Shown here: positions 62,101 through 64,000 of the stretch, in pieces
How positions within the stretch are numbered: the first letter of the stretch is position 1
How the letters are laid out: every line of letters starts with the position of its first letter
Assembly (NCBI GenBank): GCA_039619475.1
Contig: CM077115.1
Location: 28,843,083 to 28,907,082, forward strand
Length of the DNA stretch: 64,000 nucleotides
Source: Icerya purchasi
Lineage: Eukaryota; Arthropoda; Insecta; Hemiptera; Monophlebidae
Direction of reading: 5' to 3'
Program-made: the position numbers and the translations under genes
Notes under the pieces: model-generated
Seen by the model: the letters and a program-made list of their open reading frames with translations, nothing else
What the model was told of the DNA's origin: nothing
Database searches by the model: none

Positions 62101-63683
62101 GGAAATATTTAGTTTAAATTTTTGGGTAAAGTTAAGTAGCTTTTAGAAAGGAAAGGATCTTAGAATTTTAAGTGTAGCTATCGAAGAGTAAGGATTCTAG
62201 TGTTTCGTTGAGGATGTGCGGGTTTCTTTGGATAAGGGATTTTGAACAATCGAATATTATGTGTTGGATAGAAACAGGAATATCGCATGAGTCGCATAGC
62301 GATCGAGATTGTTTGTTTAGGATGTAGCCATGTGCTAGAGCGGAGTGACCTGTCCTTAATCTTAGCAGGATATCCGGATTCTTGGTATAAAGTTTTCTAG
62401 AGATTGATAGTTTTTTTATTGGATTTTAATTTGTTGGAAGTTAGGACGAGGTCCCATATTCATTGAAAGGATTTTGGTATAAAGTCTTTTTACTTGCTTT
62501 TTTTTTAATGCCCGATAACGGGATTGGATTATTCGGAACTGGGAAAACTGTCAGAGGTATCTTAGCTGATCCGTCTGCTATCGCGTTTTAAGGGATGTTC
62601 GAGTGAGATGGGATATTTGTTTATTGTCGAGAGTATTTAAACTGTTTCTTGTAAAATTGGATGTTGTTTTTTCATATGACAGTTTTGAATGAATAGGATC
62701 GCTGATAGCGAATCTGTTAATATTAGGATATTACTGAAGGATAGATCTGCGCAGTATTGGATTGCTAATTTTAAAGCACAGAATTCCGAACTATAAAGTA
62801 TGGTGGTAGAGAAAATGGAGCAATGATGTTATCATGAACAACGAGCAACGGTTGCTCTGTCTGACGACTTGGAGCCATCTGTGAATATTTTTTCGAAGCT
62901 AGCGTATTTGCTAAATAACTACAGCATTACAACATCCTTACCTGCAAGACCCCAATAAGAAGCACTTCTATTTAGTTCATTTCGATTATTTTAAACATTT
63001 AAGAAATAAAAATTTAAATTATCAATATGTCGAAATTTGGTCCTTTATCTCACCTATCAGGTTTAGCTTGTCAACAGTGAACCCGCCTGAAAGAACTCCC
63101 ATTCCTCATCAATCCCGCTACTAGGGCAACAACACACGAGCATAGCATTACACAATATACATCACCAGGCAACACTTCATCTATATGCCAAAATGAGAGG
63201 AAAGAAGCTAAATCCGCGTCTGTCCAGCAGGCAGCGACAGATAACACATTCTCCATCAAACTATGCTCTACCACCATTGTCTACACCTGCTTTAAACCTC
63301 TACGTTCAACACTGTAACCCTCTACATCACTAAAATTCATACGGCCATCTTTCAGTTTGAAGCTTTTATACATTATCATTGCATGACGAGTGTATTATCA
63401 CATATGGAAAATGAGTAGCTGTAGGTACATCAACATAGCAGATAAATACCCCTAAGCCAATAATAGGCACATGCATATAAATAACAACCACGTTAGTAGT
63501 TGAAATAATTAATATATCGAAAAAAGTATTAATCCTACCGGCATTCACGTACATTTCCACAGCTTCTTTATACATATTAACTTGGATGTACAGCTGTTCG
63601 GCTGTCCGATAATCTTTTAGGCCAGAAAAGTGTTTAGCCAACTGCGAATAATACTTTAATACGCTATTTTTATCATCAATCAC
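21692..63683 (-). CDS. IFT172: IFT172, intraflagellar transport protein 172, C-terminal half (14 exons)
   Basis: IFT172 is a peripheral subunit of the IFT-B complex that carries cargo along ciliary microtubules; in insects cilia occur in sensory neurons and sperm. Exons read on the minus strand are 63539-63683, 58006-58196, 55514-55696, 52580-52726, 49492-49646, 49087-49267, 44040-44231, 43205-43322, 36155-36299, 35857-36061, 33109-33282, 30012-30230, 28103-28327 and 21692-21994. Together they make 2583 bp with no stop before the last codon, and every junction keeps phase. The translation follows the known IFT172 family from the TPR-like solenoid (repeated A/W/Y helix pairs such as [19 protein letters not shown]) to the conserved end (ACVVTGWPV, then [15 protein letters not shown] and [11 protein letters not shown]). 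The vertebrate protein is about 1750 residues, so roughly half, including the WD40 propellers, lies off the right edge. Introns range from 93 bp to 6.1 kb and are full of transposon remnants. The family call is very secure; exon ends were read by eye. Confidence 0.96.
22895..24053 (+). repeat. RTE/SINE-like dispersed repeat, two direct partial copies
   Basis: ACTAGCTGTTACCCACGACT at about 22896 begins a block whose words GTGATCTAATAAA, CAGCCATCATTTTGAAGAG and GAGTTATTC recur in order at about 23389-23500. The stretch ends with TTCAGCCAAATCGATCTAGC and TCTCAAGTGATGA before a microsatellite. This architecture is typical of 3' ends of insect RTE-class LINEs or their SINE partners. No coding sequence is visible. 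Confidence 0.55.
24055..24131. repeat. AT then GATA microsatellite
   Basis: About 45 bases of AT repeats followed by eight GATA units; possibly the simple-repeat tail of the RTE-like sequence upstream. Confidence 0.95.
24330..24790 (+). pseudogene. LINE 3'-terminal coding fragment
   Basis: The plus frame reads [20 protein letters not shown] then [10 protein letters not shown], matching the RRRLxFYGHxxRM motif common near the C-terminus of insect non-LTR retrotransposon ORF2. Only the tail end is present, with stops after about 40 residues. Confidence 0.6.
25023..25198 (-). CDS. Candidate exon of unknown gene within the last IFT172 intron
   Basis: After a good acceptor (GTGGAATTTCAG) a 176-bp open frame encodes [20 protein letters not shown], then [20 protein letters not shown], followed by a donor-like GTAATT. 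Composition is protein-like and base content is richer in G+C than the flanks. It is not part of conserved IFT172, and its start phase does not fit the neighbouring IFT172 exons. It could be an exon of a nested gene, an alternative exon or a mobile-element fragment. I do not recognise the protein. Confidence 0.35.
26152..27130 (-). mobile_element. Tigger/pogo-type internally deleted element
   Basis: The ends CAGTGAAACTTCT and inverse AGAAGTTTCACTG are flanked by TA on both sides (26150-26151, 27131-27132), as in pogo/Tigger elements of the Tc1/mariner superfamily. Subterminal GTCCGCTATTAG words recur. The 979-bp element keeps only a minus-strand C-terminal transposase piece (about 27010-26661) with the acidic tail [20 protein letters not shown]. 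The CENP-B-like DNA-binding and DDE catalytic parts are gone. Confidence 0.8.
27709..27910 (-). other. Coding-like ORF of unknown nature in the last IFT172 intron
   Basis: The frame reads [20 protein letters not shown] then [20 protein letters not shown] with base composition unlike the flanking introns. No in-frame acceptor was found (a TAA lies just upstream in frame). It could be a decayed exon or element fragment. Not recognised. Confidence 0.25.
28103..28327 (-). CDS. IFT172: IFT172 exon m
   Basis: The 225-bp exon starts TCAGTAGGC after the acceptor TTCATAG; three other AG dinucleotides within 14 bases would break the frame. It encodes [37 protein letters not shown] and [14 protein letters not shown]. 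The donor is CAG before GTAAAA, phase 0. Confidence 0.94.
30012..30230 (-). CDS. IFT172: IFT172 exon l
   Basis: The 219-bp exon has acceptor GTTTTAAG and donor CGG before GTAATT. It encodes [20 protein letters not shown] and [20 protein letters not shown], the family's SLLRHTQLLPVDKAFYEAG block. Phase 0 at both ends. Confidence 0.96.
33109..33282 (-). CDS. IFT172: IFT172 exon k
   Basis: The 174-bp exon has acceptor TTTTTGTAG and donor TTG before GTACGA, phase 0. It encodes [18 protein letters not shown] and [15 protein letters not shown], matching the [11 protein letters not shown] and HSWADLRDVLFNL motifs of vertebrate IFT172. Confidence 0.96.
33417..33646. mobile_element. Foldback repeat, about 230 bp
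   Basis: The left arm (CGATAGAAACCACATTGAAA to CGGAACAGATTATTCATCGT) is the inverse of the right arm (ACAAATAATCTGTTCCGAAA to GTGGTTTCTATCGAAAATC), with a loop of about 60 bp. A half-copy sits at 7871-7985, so it is a dispersed family. Confidence 0.85.
35341..35391. repeat. AT dinucleotide microsatellite
   Basis: About 50 bases of near-perfect alternating TA in the intron between IFT172 exons j and k. Confidence 0.95.
35857..36061 (-). CDS. IFT172: IFT172 exon j
   Basis: The 205-bp exon has acceptor AAATTCCAG, only 93 bp after exon i, and donor AAA before GTTAGT. It encodes [20 protein letters not shown] and [18 protein letters not shown], matching the HKYVALYATHLI block of the family. Confidence 0.94.
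36155..36299 (-). CDS. IFT172: IFT172 exon i
   Basis: The 145-bp exon has acceptor ATCCTTAG. It encodes [20 protein letters not shown] and [20 protein letters not shown]. The donor GTACGA follows GC, leaving phase 2, and exon j supplies the last base of alanine. The Jockey-clade LINE lies in the intron upstream. Confidence 0.92.
36730..37560 (+). repeat. Dispersed repeat, copy 1 (related to 57220-57620)
   Basis: GATGAGCTTGTAAATGGC at about 37513 and its inverse ACAAGCTCATCGCTGACG near 36747 bracket the 57-bp-scale tandem repeat. The segment TTTCTAATAAATAAA...TCGTCGGAGTCA and the flank of the right end recur at 57440-57600. Confidence 0.6.
36864..37047 (+). repeat. Tandem repeat of a ~56-bp unit, about 3.3 copies
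   Basis: Units start ATTTACTCTAAAAATTGTGA, pass an A-run of 12-17 and end CACTT(A/C)GACTTCAAG. Copies begin near 36864, 36922, 36976 and 37031; the last is partial. Confidence 0.9.
37561..40060. other. IFT172 intron without recognised feature
   Basis: Unannotated intron sequence. A minus-strand frame near 39640-39770 reads [20 protein letters not shown] and has stops nearby; it may belong to an unrecognised mobile element. Confidence 0.4.
40070..42860 (-). pseudogene. Jockey-clade non-LTR retrotransposon, ORF2 (endonuclease and reverse transcriptase)
   Basis: On the minus strand the apurinic endonuclease domain is read at about 42550-41900 in shifted frames: [26 protein letters not shown], and [14 protein letters not shown]. 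The reverse transcriptase follows: [26 protein letters not shown] (about 41010-40940), and the catalytic FADD box at 40742-40753 followed by [11 protein letters not shown]. The thumb region reads [20 protein letters not shown] (about 40390-40320). Order and motifs match Jockey-clade LINEs of insects. Many stops and frameshifts make it dead. ORF1 and a clear poly(A) tail are not seen. It lies in the intron between IFT172 exons h and i, same strand. Confidence 0.85.
43205..43322 (-). CDS. IFT172: IFT172 exon h
   Basis: The 118-bp exon has acceptor ATTTTTAG and donor ATCG before GTACAA. It encodes [20 protein letters not shown] and ends in phase 1. It is less conserved than its neighbours, but phase and position fit the CWMKAAELSIKFL block of the family. 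Confidence 0.87.
44040..44231 (-). CDS. IFT172: IFT172 exon g
   Basis: The 192-bp exon has acceptor GCACTAG and donor AAA before GTGAGT, phase 0 throughout. It encodes [20 protein letters not shown] and [20 protein letters not shown], a signature block of the protein. The intron just upstream (44232-49086) hosts the hAT element at 44622-46479. Confidence 0.96.
44622..46479 (+). mobile_element. hAT DNA transposon, 1858 bp, with perfect 8-bp target duplication
   Basis: The termini CAGTGGTCGGCAAA and inverse TTTGCCGACCACTG are flanked by the identical 8-mer CGCTAACC at 44614-44621 and 46480-46487. Subterminal GGCTCTTTGGCT words occur near both ends. The length of the duplication and the terminal CAGTGG are diagnostic of hAT elements. 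It lies in an IFT172 intron, antisense to the gene. Confidence 0.95.
45280..46322 (+). pseudogene. hAT transposase remnant (ZBED/GTF2IRD2-like type)
   Basis: The plus frame reads [20 protein letters not shown], a stop in place of the residue after HNKVRW, then after a one-base frameshift [40 protein letters not shown], and after another in-frame stop at 45921-45923 the C-terminal hAT dimerisation domain [20 protein letters not shown] followed by [16 protein letters not shown]. The N-terminal BED finger and first catalytic block are missing. It resembles Charlie/Buster-type transposases, from which host GTF2IRD2 and ZBED genes derive. Few disabling changes and an exact target duplication suggest fairly recent insertion. 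Confidence 0.88.
46490..49086. other. IFT172 intron, no supported feature
   Basis: AT-rich intron. A run at 48450-48700 could be a decayed LINE C-terminus but shows no firm motif. Confidence 0.4.
49087..49267 (-). CDS. IFT172: IFT172 exon f
   Basis: The 181-bp exon follows the acceptor TATGCGCAG and ends AAG before GTAGTT. It encodes [20 protein letters not shown] and [20 protein letters not shown], matching the HNQDWEAAQRVAEAHDP block of vertebrate IFT172. Confidence 0.95.
49492..49646 (-). CDS. IFT172: IFT172 exon e
   Basis: Acceptor TTTTTTCATAG; the exon encodes [20 protein letters not shown] and [10 protein letters not shown]. Two donors overlap at the 3' end. GTACGT at 49491 restores frame into exon f (CTTAT joined to GTACATAC). 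The GTAAGG four bases further would put a TAA four codons into the next exon. The chosen 155-bp exon ends in phase 2. Confidence 0.88.
49960..51157 (+). mobile_element. Inverted-repeat-bounded element with SWIM-finger transposase fragment
   Basis: The segment at about 49960-50030 (GAAAATAACTTTTCAACTGA and TACTCATAAAAATATTTAGA) is the inverse of 51086-51155 (TTTTTATGGGTAAAATGTAT and TTCAGTTGAAAAATTATTTT), bounding about 1.2 kb that contains a transposase-like C-terminus. Further ends and a target duplication were not resolved, so these may be subterminal repeats. Confidence 0.6.
50236..50858 (+). pseudogene. Transposase-like C-terminus with SWIM zinc finger
   Basis: The frame reads [20 protein letters not shown], a stop, [20 protein letters not shown], then [20 protein letters not shown] and [20 protein letters not shown]. 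After a frameshift it resumes as [12 protein letters not shown] sequence and [20 protein letters not shown] to TAA. The CxC...GCCSH array is a SWIM-type zinc finger as found at the C-terminus of a widespread insect DDE transposase-like family. The N-terminal nuclease domain is absent. Confidence 0.65.
51160..52579. other. IFT172 intron, no gene seen
   Basis: AT-rich. A 300-bp run near 51360-51660 looks like a decayed transposon end but I cannot assign it. Confidence 0.35.
52580..52726 (-). CDS. IFT172: IFT172 exon d
   Basis: The 147-bp exon has acceptor TTACACAG and donor CAG before GTTACA, phase 0 at both ends. It encodes [20 protein letters not shown] and [14 protein letters not shown], matching the conserved [17 protein letters not shown] block of the family. 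Confidence 0.95.
52727..55513. other. IFT172 intron, nothing recognised
   Basis: AT-rich intron with homopolymer runs (for example 54058-54090) and no credible ORF. Confidence 0.5.
55514..55696 (-). CDS. IFT172: IFT172 exon c
   Basis: The 183-bp exon sits after the acceptor TTCTTCAG and ends AGA before GTAGGT. It encodes [20 protein letters not shown] and [20 protein letters not shown], a closely conserved block of the IFT172 solenoid. The two methionines at its start are internal, not initiators. Confidence 0.95.
57220..57620 (+). repeat. Dispersed repeat, copy 2 (related to 36730-37560)
   Basis: GATGAGCTTGTAAACGGCGC near 57526, TTTCTAATAAATAAATAG near 57437 and TATCGATACACTCATACGGC near 57397 match copy 1 in order. 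An inverse-like CATCATCAGTGATAAGCT lies near 57260, so the family may have terminal inverted repeats. Confidence 0.6.
58006..58196 (-). CDS. IFT172: IFT172 exon b
   Basis: The 191-bp exon opens GCGACTGGGGC after an ATTGCAG acceptor and completes the glycine split from exon a. It encodes [13 protein letters not shown] and the TPR-like stretch [20 protein letters not shown]. The donor reads AAG then GTGCTA, a weaker than usual consensus, but it gives the phase 0 that exon c needs. Confidence 0.9.
59074..59107. repeat. AT dinucleotide microsatellite
   Basis: Pure alternating AT in the intron between IFT172 exons a and b. Confidence 0.95.
59826..60812 (-). mobile_element. Second hAT element, 987 bp, internally deleted
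   Basis: The left end CAGTAGTTCTTAAC and the inverse right end GGCTAAGAACCACTG are flanked by CCTTGGAG (59818-59825) and CTTTGGAG (60813-60820), a 7/8 match, as expected for an aged 8-bp hAT duplication. Different terminal sequence shows it is a different family from the 44.6-kb element. Confidence 0.85.
60003..60719 (-). pseudogene. hAT transposase remnant (minus strand)
   Basis: Minus-strand pieces are [60 protein letters not shown] and the C-terminal dimerisation stretch [20 protein letters not shown]. This is the same kind of hAT-C domain as in vertebrate ZBED/SCAND3-type proteins. Frames shift between pieces and the N-terminus is gone. Confidence 0.85.
61284..61480 (+). repeat. 20-bp minisatellite, about 10 copies
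   Basis: Unit GTCTGTAATTGTTTGGTATT, near identical for the first six copies and diverging toward the right (GGCATT, then GGAATT variants). The open frames it creates are artefacts. Confidence 0.95.
62045..62900 (-). pseudogene. LINE 3' end with RNase H domain (I/R1-group-like)
   Basis: On the minus strand the fragment opens near [17 protein letters not shown] (about 62890), continues [34 protein letters not shown] (RNase H), then [20 protein letters not shown] and [20 protein letters not shown], the cysteine/histidine C-terminal motif of this LINE group. It ends in AATAAA and an A-run (T-run at 62045-62059 on plus). Presence of RNase H fits I, R1, Outcast or Loner relatives. It is 5'-truncated, as usual after target-primed reverse transcription, and has frameshifts. 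Confidence 0.82.
62901..63538. other. IFT172 intron, nothing recognised
   Basis: Unannotated intron sequence between the LINE 3' fragment and IFT172 exon a. The ORF at 63071-63277 has no recognisable content. Confidence 0.5.
63539..63683 (-). CDS. IFT172: IFT172 exon a (first exon in window)
   Basis: The acceptor is TGGCAG before GTGATTGATG and the donor is GCCG before GTAGGA. The exon is 145 bp and ends in phase 1. It encodes solenoid helices including [20 protein letters not shown] and [10 protein letters not shown] phase-0 acceptor implies that an upstream exon lies beyond the right edge. Confidence 0.92.
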
Positions 63684-64000
63684 CTGCCACAACAAACGTG
63701 AGAATCGGGATTAATTAATTAAAGTAGTTCAAGAATCGCAGCGAGTAAAATCAATTCGTACATTACTTAAAATCGGATTAATTACTTTTCATTTTGCTGC
63801 ATGAATTTGATAAAACCCTACACAATAGAGGGTGGTAAAAAAACTTCTCACGTCGAAGTGTATACGGTTTGCTTTTCAAATAAAAAAAAAAAAAAAAAAA
63901 AAAAATGCGGAGCAAGAAGAAAACCGGCACATTTTACGTTTTTACGCGTAGAGAAAATGTTTCATTGCCTAGGAAGCATTTTACGTAATTACTAGAACAC

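Noticed and set aside
63801..63995. Plus-strand ORF at the right edge
   Set aside because: Runs through an A-homopolymer giving a poly-lysine stretch; no coding character.

Overview
This is an AT-rich animal nuclear window, most likely from an insect. The evidence is spliced genes with long introns, GT-AG splice sites, many eroded DNA transposons and LINE fragments, and two conserved eukaryotic genes. The exact order of insect is not decidable by eye. There is no bacterial gene organisation; nearly all long ORFs are exons, transposon remnants or chance.

Two host genes are on the minus strand. The larger is the 3' half of IFT172 (intraflagellar transport 172), with 14 exons from 63683 down to the stop codon at 21692. 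The exons join in one open frame (2583 bp, 860 codons plus stop) covering the TPR-like solenoid and the conserved C-terminus. The N-terminal WD40 half lies beyond the right edge. The second is the 5' end of an RPRD1-type gene (CID domain, binds the RNA polymerase II CTD): exon 1 at 6211-6361 and exon 2 at 5542-5781. I could not find its remaining exons between 1 and 5541.

The 15 kb between the two genes (6362-21691) is a graveyard of mobile elements. It holds a 15-bp-TIR MITE candidate (8083-8438), a 52-bp palindrome (10851-10902), and a decayed Helitron helicase reading frame (10943-12565 and 17256-17354). A 4681-bp element (12566-17246) splits that frame. It has very long inverted repeats and a 9-bp target duplication, and it carries a full-length tRNA-derived SINE with its own 11-bp duplication. 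Further right come a 1-kb foldback element abutting a piggyBac remnant, a hairpin MITE and a mariner remnant.

The IFT172 introns carry more insertions: RTE-like repeats and a LINE 3' end (22.9-24.8 kb), a Tigger/pogo deletion derivative (26152-27130), a foldback (33417-33646), a Jockey-clade LINE (about 40.07-42.86 kb, sense with IFT172), two hAT elements with target duplications (44622-46479 and 59826-60812), a SWIM-finger transposase fragment between inverted repeats (49960-51155), an RNase H-bearing LINE 3' end (62045-62900) and a 20-bp minisatellite (61284-61480). All element coding regions I could read are broken, so none looks autonomous. The most unusual object is the 4.7-kb long-TIR element. 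Its arms are tandem arrays of a roughly 135-bp G/C-ended unit, two copies on one side and three on the other, and its insertion site is proven by the interrupted Helitron frame.
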